Numbered from the stretch's first letter, positions 32,657 to 40,964 are shown. The stretch: DNA of 54,769 bases from CAYNEO01 sp964396245 (GCA_964396245.1 CAYNEO010000024.1:1-54769); one strand, 5' to 3'. The notes: generated by a model not told the origin, from the sequence alone. Program-made: numbers and translations.

Positions 32657-33724
32657 ATGTCGTTGCTTATTGAAATTATTGAGTGGATGGACCCGTCCGG
32701 TGATGAGATGATACATCGGATTCCCCAGGAGGGCTCCGCCGACTTCAAAATCGGCGCCCAGTTGATAGTCCGCGACAGTCAGTCGGCCATATTCTTCAAA
32801 GACGGCAAACCCGCTGACACTTTCGGCACCGGCCGCCATACGCTGACATCCAAGAACCTCCCGATTCTGACCCGCCTTCTGGCGTTTCCGTTCGGCTTCA
32901 ATTCACCGTTCCGCGCCGAGGTGTATTTCGTCAACCACAAGGTCTTCACGGACCTGAAGTGGGGGACACGGCAGCCGGTCGCATTCCGAGACAGCAAACT
33001 CGGGCTTATCCGCCTCCGTGGATACGGTGCTTTTACGATGCAGATTGTCGATCAGAGTCTTTTCCTCAATACCATCGTTGGCCGGCAGTCCCGCTTTACC
33101 ACCGCCGACATTCAAAGCTACCTGCGTGACGTCATCGTTGCGCGCCTGAATGACCTTCTTGGCGAAAACCTTGACACCATCCTTGATCTGCCGGCGATCT
33201 ACACCGAGTTGGCCGAGCAATTCAAGGAGATTGTCCGGGCCGAGTTCGAGAAGTACGGTCTCAAGCTTGTCGACTTCTATATCGCATCCATCACGCCTCC
33301 CGAAGAAGTCTCGAAAATGATCGACCAGCGTTCCGGCCTCGAGGCAGTCGGCAATCTCGATGATTTCCTGAAATTCCAGCTTGCGCGCGGCTTGGGTGCC
33401 GCCAACGGTGTGGCGGGAGCCGGAGCGGGGATGGGAATGGCCGCCGGCGTGGGGTTCATGATGCCCGGTATGGTGGCCTCGGCATTTCAACAGCAGCAGA
33501 AAGAGCCGGTCCGGGTACCCAGTGGCACTATGTGCGCCGCCTGCGGCCAGGCGCTGCCCATAGAAGCCAAGTTCTGTATGCACTGCGGCCATAAGCAGGA
33601 GGCCATGGATACCTGCCCGCATTGCCAGGCAAAATTGATCCCCGGCTCGAAATTCTGCGGTGAATGCGGCAAGCCGGTAAAAGGCGAGGATAGCGAGAAA
33701 CATGAGGACTCCGACAAGTCCTGA
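32657..33724 (+). CDS. SPFH/band 7 domain protein with C-terminal double zinc ribbon
   Basis: A 355-residue protein. ATG 32657 is supported by CAGGAG 6 nt upstream and by MSLLIEIIEWMDPSGDEMIH, the usual start of this family. 48 upstream codons in frame are not protein-like. Residues about 20-240 are an SPFH domain of the YdjI/virion-core type (QLIVRDSQSAIFFKDGKPADTFG split over the first strands, and FYIASITPPEEVSKMIDQRSG). A glycine/alanine/methionine-rich stretch follows (GAGAGMGMAAGVGFMMPGM). The end holds two zinc ribbons (CAACGQALPIEAKFCMHCG and CPHCQAKLIPGSKFCGECG). Related proteins act at membranes with phage-shock or envelope-stress systems. The next gene starts inside its 3' end. Confidence 0.85.
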   Translation: MSLLIEIIEWMDPSGDEMIHRIPQEGSADFKIGAQLIVRDSQSAIFFKDGKPADTFGTGRHTLTSKNLPILTRLLAFPFGFNSPFRAEVYFVNHKVFTDLKWGTRQPVAFRDSKLGLIRLRGYGAFTMQIVDQSLFLNTIVGRQSRFTTADIQSYLRDVIVARLNDLLGENLDTILDLPAIYTELAEQFKEIVRAEFEKYGLKLVDFYIASITPPEEVSKMIDQRSGLEAVGNLDDFLKFQLARGLGAANGVAGAGAGMGMAAGVGFMMPGMVASAFQQQQKEPVRVPSGTMCAACGQALPIEAKFCMHCGHKQEAMDTCPHCQAKLIPGSKFCGECGKPVKGEDSEKHEDSDKS

Positions 33725-35132
33725 TGCGGCTGCGGCCGCTTCGCGTAAGAGCGGCTTCTTTATAGGCGTAACGTGCCCGGGCTGCGGCGGAGACCTCGAG
33801 CTCGAGGATGACTTCTCCGTCCTGACCTGCGTCCACTGCGGCTCTATTCTCCGTATCGTGATGCCGGAGCTGCCGCCGGCGTTCATGGCCCTGCCCAAAG
33901 TCACGGAGAGGGAAATCCGTTTCAACATTGATCGATTTCTCAAGGACAATGGATTGCCGCTCACCGGCCCCGGCATGCAGTTCAAGTTTATCTATTTTCC
34001 ATACTGGAAAGTGGATGCGATTCTCCTGAAAGTACGCAACCGAATCGAAGAACGTCTGGTCCAGTCAGACGATTATGAATCACGCGAGGTGAGCTACCAG
34101 AAGGAAGAGACTGAAATCACCCTGATGCCCCACGTGGTCACTGTGCCCGCCGGCCACGAATCTGCCGGCGTGCCTGATTCGATCGGTGTGCGAGCCCGCT
34201 ATGTTCGCCTGGAGCCGTTCAGCCGCGAACGTATCGATGACGCCTACGATTCGTTACCGATTATCCATCCCTGGGAAAGCGTGTGGCCGCGCATAGCTTC
34301 GGGGGTCGCCAATCTCAATAACATATCGCCGGCCCACTTTGGGAAAAATAGAACTGAGCTGATGCACCCGGTTCATTCTATCGTGTATTTCCCGTACGCT
34401 ATCGCGGAATCTTATCAATCCGGAGACTTCGCCAGGTTTACCGTCGATGCCGTTACCGGGCGTGTCCTGCATCACGCCGGAAGGCCCGAGTTCAACGAAA
34501 ATGAAGAGTCGGGCTCACCCCGGGACATCAAATTCGGAAGTCTGGAAGTGACGTTTCACCGGTGTGAAAACTGCGGTTTTGACCTGCCTCAAGAGAAGAC
34601 TTTTGTCGCCGTGTGCGCGAACTGCGACTACGTGAACGTGATCGATTCCGGCGGCGTGGCTCTTGAGACGATAGCCGTAGCCAACGCGCCCCGGGATGGA
34701 GACAACCTGTACTTTCCGTTCTGGCAGTTCCATATTCCGCCGGAGAATGCCGGCCTGCGCCGGCTGATGGGAGGGATTTATCACTCCGAGTGGCTGAGTG
34801 TCCCCGCGTTTCGCATGACCAACCTTGAAGGCATGTACCGGTTGTCGAAACGCCTGACGGCGGCCATGCCTCACCTGGCCAGTACCGAGCTCGAATCAGT
34901 TGGAAACTCGTTCCTGCCGGTAAGTGTGAGCGCGGCCGACGCCGTGACGCTGGCCAAAGTCATATCCTTCCGCAAACGGTTGAAAAACGACAAAAAAGCC
35001 GAGTTTGGCGACCTGAAATTTAACCCGCAAACAGCCCGACTATTGTTCGTTCCCTTTCATGAAGAGAGCTATTTTTTCGTAGATTCTGCCGCCAAAGCCG
35101 TCACGTTTGAAAAAAGCGCCGTCCGGGTCTGA
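33702..35132 (+). CDS. Zinc-ribbon protein of unknown function
   Basis: A 476-residue soluble protein whose ATG lies 23 bp before the stop of the SPFH gene in another frame, so the two are tightly coupled. It carries one N-terminal zinc ribbon (CPGCGGDLELEDDFSVLTC, then VHCGS) and a second near residues 286-310 (CENCGFDLPQ, then CANCDYVNV). Between them are strands with repeated FPYWK, FPYAIAES and FPFWQFHI motifs, the Phe-Pro-aromatic pattern recurring four times with FVPFHEESYFF near the end. No catalytic residues are evident. Its partner and the duplicated ribbons suggest an adaptor or assembly role with the SPFH protein. That is inference. Confidence 0.75.
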   Translation: MRTPTSPDAAAAASRKSGFFIGVTCPGCGGDLELEDDFSVLTCVHCGSILRIVMPELPPAFMALPKVTEREIRFNIDRFLKDNGLPLTGPGMQFKFIYFPYWKVDAILLKVRNRIEERLVQSDDYESREVSYQKEETEITLMPHVVTVPAGHESAGVPDSIGVRARYVRLEPFSRERIDDAYDSLPIIHPWESVWPRIASGVANLNNISPAHFGKNRTELMHPVHSIVYFPYAIAESYQSGDFARFTVDAVTGRVLHHAGRPEFNENEESGSPRDIKFGSLEVTFHRCENCGFDLPQEKTFVAVCANCDYVNVIDSGGVALETIAVANAPRDGDNLYFPFWQFHIPPENAGLRRLMGGIYHSEWLSVPAFRMTNLEGMYRLSKRLTAAMPHLASTELESVGNSFLPVSVSAADAVTLAKVISFRKRLKNDKKAEFGDLKFNPQTARLLFVPFHEESYFFVDSAAKAVTFEKSAVRV

Positions 35133-35204
35133 ACCTCTCCGCGCTTCCAAACGGTTCTTTCTGACTCGCCCACCGCACAACCAAATTTTCTCGATTAATA
35201 GGAG

Positions 35205-35270
35205 AAACCCTGCCTGATAAAAGAGCACACAGGGGAGGGTACAGGCAGGGTTTAGGGGGATTTTTCTCTC
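35205..35270. terminator. Perfect 12-bp inverted repeat with large loop
   Basis: AAACCCTGCCTG (35205-35216) pairs perfectly with CAGGCAGGGTTT (35242-35253) across a 25-base loop, followed by AGGGGGATTTTTCTC. It could terminate the zinc-ribbon gene (stop at 35132) or be the body of a small RNA read from the minus strand. Confidence 0.5.
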
Positions 35271-35283
35271 TCTTACTGCGTAA

Positions 35284-35311
35284 AATATAGTTATTAAAAT
35301 CCATTTGTCAA
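35284..35311 (-). promoter_or_regulatory. Orphan minus-strand promoter-like sequence
   Basis: Minus strand: TTGACA (35306-35311), a 16-bp spacer, and TATATT (35284-35289). It points toward the inverted repeat at 35205-35253, with no protein gene on that strand nearby. Confidence 0.4.
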
Positions 35312-35710
35312 GGGCTGAGCCATTTTACCTCAAAAAAAATTCAGTAATGAGGTAATTTTTACCCCACACAGGAAAAGCCAGGTTTTTCCGATATCTGAGG
35401 ACATTGAGTTACCAGCCCGCACGCGACATGTATGAGATTCACGGCTACCCTTTAGTTACCCACATTACGACCGCTTAGCCTGCCCCGGCGGGAAGCAGCC
35501 GATTTCACTATAACGCATTGTGCCCCAATGAAATATCGTTAACGGGAGATTTTGCCGGCGCAGCTGCCTATTCAGATGGTCAACTCGGTTTCTCATTGGG
35601 TGTCAAAACTCAAGGCTAAGCATCCTCGACATCAGAAGTCAGGGTCGAATACCGGCCGAGACATGAACATTTTTCGTTACGCTGAGACCGGAATATCATC
35701 GCGTCGAAAT

Positions 35711-36736
35711 TTACTGGCAGGCAGGCAGCGGAAGCTTTTTTATGTAGATGTGATCTATCAAGGCCGTCACATCGGCAAGATTTACTTTGCCTTCAACGTC
35801 GCCACTCGTATTCGCGGCTGCTTTGCAACAGGGAGGATTTCCCGAGATATACACGTAGTCGATTAGGAAGGTCAGGTCGGCAAGGTTCACCTCACTCGCA
35901 GCGTCATTGTTGACATTTCCCGTGTATCCCGTGCAGCATCCTTCGCATGCATCTCCTGCGCCGTCCGCATCGGAATCTTTCTGATCCGGGTTATACGTGC
36001 ACGGGCAATTGTCATATCGATTAAATATCAGGTCACCGTCAGTATCGGGACAAGTGACCGTCGCATCGGTGGTGCCCTGAACCCAGATGACGGGGTAACC
36101 GGGAATGGTAACCCAGTAGTCATACCACTCGTTCCACTGTCCGTCGGCGTACTGCCAATTGACGCATCGCTGCGGGGAGCGGTCGTTGTCAAACACCATC
36201 GAGGGATAAGGTCCGGCATGGGCATCGGTATATTCAATGCCGATGAAGAACCGTCGTCTCACACAACCCGGCACAGGAAAATTCACTTCCCCGATTCGCG
36301 GCGCAGAGAATTTTGCCGAATCACAGGTAGTCGCAAACCGGTAAATCTCCTTGCCCGGATAGGAACAACCGGCGCCGTCCGTGATTGCGTCAAACACGAC
36401 GATGTCCACGCTGAGCGGCCAGTGATAACCTTCCAGCCCGATCAGGGCAAAGGAAACCGACTTGATTTGAAACGGATAAGAAGGCGAACTGCAGTTAACG
36501 GCATCAAACAACGTCACCGTTCGATCCCCTCTCGCATATCCCGAGGAGTATCCTGCAACCGTATCGTTGTCCATCTTGAGCAGACATGAACTCAGCGATT
36601 CCAGCGGTCTTGAATCCTTGATTGCTACAGCACGGGGGAGAAGAGTGACTGTCTTCGCATCATCGGCATGAAGCACCGGAGTTAAGCACGCAAGAAGCAG
36701 AATCCCGGTCAGCGCGGCACCCAGTCTGACTGTCAT
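35711..36736 (-). CDS. Secreted dockerin-tailed protein with calcium-repeat linker
   Basis: A 341-residue exported protein with signal peptide MTVRLGAALTGILLLACLTP ending VLHA, and AAGGAAG before the ATG. Residues about 45-220 form a beta-rich domain of unknown family with several Cys (SFALIGLEGYHWPLSVDIVVF, FFIGIEYTDAHAGPYPSMVF as two strand clusters, each quoted in part). A thrombospondin type 3-like stretch follows (DTDGDLIFNRYDNCP and DSDADGAGDACEGC). The last 75 residues are a dockerin-like module with CC pairs and two hands (EVNLADLTFLIDYVYIS and KVNLADVTALIDHIYIK) ending LPACQ. This closely resembles the tail of the 1227-residue protein, so both probably dock to the same kind of partner. 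Confidence 0.82.
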   Translation of the reverse strand: MTVRLGAALTGILLLACLTPVLHADDAKTVTLLPRAVAIKDSRPLESLSSCLLKMDNDTVAGYSSGYARGDRTVTLFDAVNCSSPSYPFQIKSVSFALIGLEGYHWPLSVDIVVFDAITDGAGCSYPGKEIYRFATTCDSAKFSAPRIGEVNFPVPGCVRRRFFIGIEYTDAHAGPYPSMVFDNDRSPQRCVNWQYADGQWNEWYDYWVTIPGYPVIWVQGTTDATVTCPDTDGDLIFNRYDNCPCTYNPDQKDSDADGAGDACEGCCTGYTGNVNNDAASEVNLADLTFLIDYVYISGNPPCCKAAANTSGDVEGKVNLADVTALIDHIYIKKLPLPACQ

Positions 36737-36970
36737 GTTGCACTTCCTTTTGCACTGTTGACATCAACGAAGTAATTGTGAACTCACGGCGGCGGAAGTT
36801 TGTGCTCACCCAGAGCCGCGACCAGAATCCCCCTGTGATGAATCATGTCAAACCCGCTACCATCAACCGCTAAAATACCCCAAAAGGCCCGGAATGTCAA
36901 TGAATTTGGGCCTTTGCAGCCCTCCGAACCGGGAGAGCTGCATCGCTGTAATCTATTGTCGTGCAATAGA

Positions 36971-37002
36971 AAACGGCCGCCCTGTTGGACGGCCGTCTTT
37001 GT
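36971..37002 (-). terminator. Terminator of the mtrA-mtrB-like operon
   Basis: Read on the minus strand, ACGGCCG and CGGCCGT pair around a short loop and are followed by TTTTC. It lies about 20-50 bp beyond the last stop at 37023. Confidence 0.7.
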
Positions 37003-37022
37003 GTGCGATCATAAGTAAACGG

Positions 37023-37484
37023 TTAGAATTCCACCCTGATCCCCGTGCGAAGGATCAGCATCGAGCCGGTCTCGTCTCCATAAACATATGGCGCATCGTC
37101 AACAAGGTCATAGTATTCCGCACTGGCGGTATACGTCACGCCCTTTGAGAGGAGATATTCCAATCCAAGCCCGAACTGGTAGAAGTTGTAGTCCAGATCG
37201 GAATACGAGTTCATTCCTTCAAAGCCGAAATCCTGGTGACTGAGAACATCGGTGATCTCAGACGGCAGGACCGGCATGATTACCTGATCGTACTTGGAGT
37301 TGGAAAGATTGACGATGACATTGCCCATGAAACTGAGCCTGTCGGTCGCACTGAAATTCCCGTTGAGATACATATTGTGGACTTTGGTCTTGTAGTCGAC
37401 CATCGTATATTCCGTGCCGAAATGTTCGGCGGTTATGACCGTGTCAGGCGGCTCACCATACCCGATGGTGAAGATGTGGCCTGC
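37023..37484 (-). pseudogene. 3' continuation of the MtrB-like barrel gene beyond an in-frame TGA
   Basis: These 153 sense codons are in the same frame as the barrel gene that stops at 37485, with no other stop between. The translation (AGHIFTIGYGEPPDTVITA, later TYTASAEYYDLVDDAPY) has the same alternating-strand outer-membrane character. It ends in a C-terminal strand LILRTGIRVEF with terminal Phe, the usual barrel-insertion signal that the upstream piece lacks. An ATG at 37401-37403 could start a 126-codon frame, but no ribosome site precedes it. I read this as the true C-terminus of one 730-codon gene, split by a mutation, a sequencing error or a recoded TGA. Confidence 0.75.
37453..37471 (-). 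other. Hairpin 13 nt downstream of the in-frame TGA
   Basis: On the minus strand TCACCAT-CGGGT-ATGGTGA forms a perfect seven-base-pair stem with a five-base loop. The loop begins 20 nt after the TGA. This loosely fits the layout of bacterial SECIS elements, but hairpins of this size also arise by chance. Confidence 0.3.
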
Positions 37485-39215
37485 TCAGCCGTCGAAGAGC
37501 GCTACCGCCACCGGCCCGCGCGACTTCTTGTAGCTGTACGTATAACCCGCCGAGAACGACACCTTCGCACCCGGGACATACGTGATATTGAGGTTCGGCT
37601 GAATCGCGAAGTGGTTGACATCTAGCGAGTCAAGCTCGGTGTTCTTATCGTATGATCCTCTGACTCCGATATTCAGCGTGTACTCCGGCTTCGGGTTGAA
37701 GGACGTTCGCAGCTCGAACCGATGCTCATCGGTCGGAAGGGTCGTGATGTTCTGGTAGCGCAGTCCTTCGCGCTGGTAGTAGAAGATGAACGTCGGGTTG
37801 ATGACCGCCGGGAACAGCGTTCCATACCCCGGAGCTTCGAACAGACCGCGTCCCGATGTGAACGGATCATCAGTCTTTTCATAACGGTACTTGAGCCAAC
37901 CGGAGAATCTCAAGCCCTGCCGATACCGCAACTTGAACTGACCTGCATACTGGTTGGTTGTACGCAGTTCTTTGTCAGTCGGGTAGTGGTAGCGTTTCAC
38001 CTGATCGTAACCGGCGAGGACCGATAGAGTAAGGCGTGATGCCAGCCGATGACTGAGCTCCGCGTACCCCTCGATATTCCGTCGGTCAAGCGTGGACAGG
38101 CGAATATAATCGAAATTGCTCCGGTAGTACTCGGTCGGCGTCCCGGGGCGTCCCGCCCTGAAGATAGGCAGGTCGATTGCCACGTCGTCATTCCACAATC
38201 GCATACCGGCGACCTTCGCCCGAAGCCGTGTTCTGGGCGACAGCAGGACGGCATAATTGACCGCGCCCGTCCAGCCGTCCGCAACAAGATCGACATTCTG
38301 GTTCTCAGTCCGGTGATACGTTATCGAGCCCGCAAGACGGCTCTTTCCGATATCCGCCTTTGCCCGCACCTTGTGCGCCATCTTCTCGATGGTCGGTGTT
38401 GTACTGGAAGGCAGTGACGTATCGCTGAACACCAGCCGCGAGGCGAATTCCGGACCCGAGGTACCGTTGCCGGGATTCACGGCCCGGTCGTAGTGGTTGT
38501 ACGGTTCCGGCGCCTGCGACTCGAAGTGCCGGTAGTCAAACTGGTAACCGACCGTCACTTCCTTGACATCGGCCTGGACCCCGGCCTGCACCTCGTGTGT
38601 CTGCTGATCGACCTTGGCCGTCTTCGAGGTTACGTGGCAGCTGAAACAATGGCTGTTTGCCAGCGCCTGCTCCGTGCCGTTCTCCAGGATCGTCCGGTGA
38701 GCGAACATGAGCCTGACATTGTTGCGCCGTGACAGCAATACGGCCAGGTTGCTCAGGATCTCCTGGCGATGGATATTGTAGTCGGCTCCCTTATCGAACA
38801 GTTCGTGGGTCAGGATCTTGCCTCCCGGGGCCGTGCCCAGCCACTCGCGTGTCTCCATGTTGGCGAGATTGTCCTGTCCCAGCTGATGTATCAATGAACG
38901 ATACTCGAACGTGCCGTTCAGGCGCTCGCCGACTACCGTTGAAACTTTGCCCCTGATATTTTTGTCGTCATAGAAGTGACCGTCGAGGACAAAAGTACCG
39001 TCTTTGCTTTTGGAAAGATAGTTGATAGTGAACTCCGGCCAGACATTCTCCTCGTCCAGGATGTATTCGCCGACCTTCTTGCGATAGTCGGTGAAATCGG
39101 TATAATGACCGCCAAGCCACACGGTGTATTGTTCCGTGGTACTGTCCTGGGCGAACAGGGCGGGCGCCGCGAGAAGAAACAGGCCGACACTGAGTGCTTT
39201 CGTACGTAGTCTCAT
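37485..39215 (-). CDS. MtrB/PioB-like outer-membrane barrel protein containing a CxxCH motif
   Basis: 576 codons to the TGA, with continuation to 37023 in the same frame. Signal peptide MRLRTKALSVGLFLLAAPALFA. The body alternates amphipathic strands and turns typical of large porins (YTVWLGGHYTDFTDYRKKVG, VTVGYQFDYRHFES, RLTLSVLAGYDQV, YTLNIGVRGSYD). It starts 11 bp after the decaheme cytochrome gene on the same strand. That order and pairing match MtrA-MtrB/PioA-PioB conduits, in which the barrel sheathes the decaheme protein across the outer membrane. Unusually, residues 190-194 read CFSCH, a full heme-binding motif. MtrB proteins of Shewanella have a CxxC motif without heme. Assignment rests on architecture and context rather than strong sequence identity. 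Confidence 0.8.
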   Translation of the reverse strand: MRLRTKALSVGLFLLAAPALFAQDSTTEQYTVWLGGHYTDFTDYRKKVGEYILDEENVWPEFTINYLSKSKDGTFVLDGHFYDDKNIRGKVSTVVGERLNGTFEYRSLIHQLGQDNLANMETREWLGTAPGGKILTHELFDKGADYNIHRQEILSNLAVLLSRRNNVRLMFAHRTILENGTEQALANSHCFSCHVTSKTAKVDQQTHEVQAGVQADVKEVTVGYQFDYRHFESQAPEPYNHYDRAVNPGNGTSGPEFASRLVFSDTSLPSSTTPTIEKMAHKVRAKADIGKSRLAGSITYHRTENQNVDLVADGWTGAVNYAVLLSPRTRLRAKVAGMRLWNDDVAIDLPIFRAGRPGTPTEYYRSNFDYIRLSTLDRRNIEGYAELSHRLASRLTLSVLAGYDQVKRYHYPTDKELRTTNQYAGQFKLRYRQGLRFSGWLKYRYEKTDDPFTSGRGLFEAPGYGTLFPAVINPTFIFYYQREGLRYQNITTLPTDEHRFELRTSFNPKPEYTLNIGVRGSYDKNTELDSLDVNHFAIQPNLNITYVPGAKVSFSAGYTYSYKKSRGPVAVALFDG

Positions 39216-39225
39216 GTCATACCTC

Positions 39226-40182
39226 TCATCTCGTTAAGGCGTTACCGCCGGATGAAATTGCCTGTGACGGAAGGTCGGCTCCGTGAATCGCGGTGTGACA
39301 CTGCGTGCACTTGGTCAGGAAGCCTTTCTTCCAACCGTCGGGTGTCGATACGCCGGCTCGTTCGGGAGCCATCGGGACCGTGAACTCACCGTCGACCCCT
39401 TCTACCGTCGCGTGGAAATGCATCGCATGACAGTTCAGACACAACGCCGGTTCGTTTTCCTTGAGCAGGTTGTTCGCCACCGAGCCGTGCGGTGTGTGAC
39501 AGATCATGCAGTCTTCATTGACCGGGGCATGCTCGTATACGAAGGGGCCCTCTTTCGACGCGTGACACGTGAAACAGAGTTCGCGATCCGTATCGTACAT
39601 TTGCTGCCGGGCCGGTTCGCCGTGCGGACCATGGCAATCGTTGCAGAAGACCTTGCCTTCCTTGACCGGGTGATGCGACGGCATGTTCATCGCAGCCTTC
39701 ACGTTCGAATGACAATCATAGCACAATTCCGGCTGGGGTTTCTTGAGCACGTGCTCGTACGACCCGTGCACATCATGGCAATCGGCGCAATTGAGCCCCG
39801 CGTTGTTGTGGGCGGAAAATGCCCAATCGTCGAAATGGGGACCCTGGTGACAGGTCAGGCAGAGTTCCTTTCCGGAAAATTCGCCCTGCCGCGCCGGGTT
39901 GATTATCGATTCGGCCGTGCCTTCCTCGATATGTCGCGTTCCGGAGCCATGGCAGGATTCACAGCCGTACTCCGCGAGGGCCGGACGGCTGTTGAAATAG
40001 ATGCCGTGGGCCGTCTTGTCGAACGAGGCGGCGACATCCTCGTGACAACCGGCACAGACATCATTCGACACCCCCTGTGCAAAACCCGGCGATGACAGCG
40101 CGATCAGAACCATCGCGGCAGCTACAACAGCCGACAGCGCCGGGCACAGACAGGGGGCGTCCGTGCGGTTAGTGTGACACAT
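39226..40182 (-). CDS. Decaheme cytochrome c, MtrA/DmsE/PioA family
   Basis: A 318-residue periplasmic cytochrome. ATG 40180-40182 has GGGAGGAG just upstream. A TTG four codons earlier would sit inside that ribosome site. The signal peptide ends near SSPGFAQG. Ten CxxCH motifs are counted in order: CAGCH, CESCH, CLTCH, CADCH, CYDCH, CNDCH, CFTCH, CMICH, CLNCH and CTQCH. They come with the paired-His pattern (CHGPHGEPARQQMY, CHTPHGSVANNLL) of the DmsE/MtrA family. Ten hemes and this length match MtrA (about 330 residues). It should carry electrons through the barrel encoded 11 bp downstream. It is second in an operon after a TetR regulator (64 bp gap). Confidence 0.92.
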   Translation of the reverse strand: MCHTNRTDAPCLCPALSAVVAAAMVLIALSSPGFAQGVSNDVCAGCHEDVAASFDKTAHGIYFNSRPALAEYGCESCHGSGTRHIEEGTAESIINPARQGEFSGKELCLTCHQGPHFDDWAFSAHNNAGLNCADCHDVHGSYEHVLKKPQPELCYDCHSNVKAAMNMPSHHPVKEGKVFCNDCHGPHGEPARQQMYDTDRELCFTCHASKEGPFVYEHAPVNEDCMICHTPHGSVANNLLKENEPALCLNCHAMHFHATVEGVDGEFTVPMAPERAGVSTPDGWKKGFLTKCTQCHTAIHGADLPSQAISSGGNALTR

Positions 40183-40246
40183 GTCTCCTCCCAAAGAGAG
40201 TTGTGAAACGTTAATAATGAATCAAAAGCGCTCCTCGCGCCTTACA

Positions 40247-40852
40247 TTATCTCGCAAGTCCGCGTGCATATATCGGCACATTGTTCTTTACGACATCTTC
40301 AGCCTTGAACACTTTTCCCTGCATGCCGCGAAACACTGTCTGACCCATGGCGCACTCGAATACCATGCCGACAAAACAGCGCGCCGTAATAACGTTGTTT
40401 TTCTTCACGATCCGCTTCGCCCGGTACAGCCGGTCGAGCTGCGTTACCAGAAGGCGAACGTACCGACCGCGAATCGCATCAAACACCTTCTGAGCTTTTT
40501 TATGATGATCCAGGGTCGAGTAGAACAGGAGGCGACAGCAGTCCTCGTTATGCACGTAAAAATCTATGATGTGCAGCGTGAGCTTTTGCAACAGAGGCTC
40601 GATGTCATGTTCTCGCACAAGCCGCTCTTCGAGCCCGTCGAGCTTCAGTCGCTCGGGAAGGGAATCGAGTACTGCCGTAAATATGGCTGCCTTCGACGGA
40701 AAGTGACGATAAACAGCCGGTTCGGTTATGCCGCATTCCTCGCTGATATGCTTTATGCTCACCTGGTCGTACCCGTGCTCGGCAAAGAGCCGGGTGGCAA
40801 CCTCCAGAATCTGGTCTTTACGATCATGACGTCCAACCATATACACACCCAT
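40247..40852 (-). CDS. TetR/AcrR-family transcriptional regulator of the cytochrome locus
   Basis: A 201-residue regulator with an N-terminal TetR helix-turn-helix (KDQILEVATRLFAEHGYD, QVSIKHISEECGITEPAVYRHF in two parts) and a helical ligand domain with Cys154 and Cys159 in ITARCFVGMVFECAMG. It opens the operon containing the decaheme cytochrome and barrel. A perfect palindrome lies immediately upstream (40857-40872), and the same palindrome precedes the 19-heme gene, so autoregulation plus control of that gene is likely. The first ATG is only 4 bp from the palindrome. A second in-frame ATG at 40838-40840 may be used. The ligand is unknown. Confidence 0.88.
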   Translation of the reverse strand: MGVYMVGRHDRKDQILEVATRLFAEHGYDQVSIKHISEECGITEPAVYRHFPSKAAIFTAVLDSLPERLKLDGLEERLVREHDIEPLLQKLTLHIIDFYVHNEDCCRLLFYSTLDHHKKAQKVFDAIRGRYVRLLVTQLDRLYRAKRIVKKNNVITARCFVGMVFECAMGQTVFRGMQGKVFKAEDVVKNNVPIYARGLAR

Positions 40853-40856
40853 CGTA

Positions 40857-40872
40857 GTTAGTGATAACTAAC
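40857..40872. promoter_or_regulatory. TetR operator palindrome upstream of tetR-mtrA-mtrB operon
   Basis: GTTAGT-GATA-ACTAAC, a perfect six-base inverted repeat with four-base spacer, overlapping the expected -10 region of the tetR promoter. An identical-arm copy is at 43833-43848. Confidence 0.75.
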
Positions 40873-40892
40873 ATTGACGAAACGATCCGTTA

Positions 40893-40898
40893 TGTCAA
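40893..40898 (-). promoter_or_regulatory. -35 element of the tetR-mtrA-mtrB promoter
   Basis: TTGACA on the minus strand. A 17-bp spacer places the -10 at 40870-40875, overlapping the right arm of the palindrome. Confidence 0.5.
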
Positions 40899-40907
40899 GG
40901 GCGAAAC

Positions 40908-40921
40908 GTGATCATTTTCAC
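40908..40921. promoter_or_regulatory. CRP/FNR-type site upstream of tetR promoter
   Basis: GTGATCATTTTCAC, a GTGA-N6-TCAC palindrome, 9 bp upstream of the TTGACA -35 element. It matches the CRP-family half-site spacing and recurs at two other cytochrome promoters. Confidence 0.6.
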
Positions 40922-40964
40922 AAAGTCCGACGTGAATTGTCTCGTTTCGCCGAATCCTCTCCGC

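Larger units (their letters stand above)
35133..35710. other. Long intergenic region
   Basis: About 578 bp between convergent genes. It contains the 12-bp inverted repeat at 35205-35253, an orphan promoter-like sequence at 35284-35311, and a second weaker hairpin TTACCTC (35325-35331)/GAGGTAA (35349-35355) followed by T residues. I see no protein gene. The short plus-strand frame at 35552 overlaps the dockerin-tailed gene and lacks a ribosome site. Confidence 0.5.

Noticed and set aside
35552..35866. Plus-strand frame of 104 codons
   Set aside because: It overlaps the 3' end of the dockerin-tailed gene on the other strand and has no ribosome site.
36758..36769. Perfect 12-bp palindrome GTTGACATCAAC upstream of the dockerin-tailed gene
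   Set aside because: A short palindrome without a second copy in the window. It could be an operator, but nothing supports it beyond symmetry.
37023..37403. Separate 126-codon gene
   Set aside because: It is in the same frame as the MtrB-like gene with only one TGA between, the sequence before its ATG is protein-like, and no ribosome site precedes the ATG. It is better read as the C-terminus of the interrupted barrel gene.
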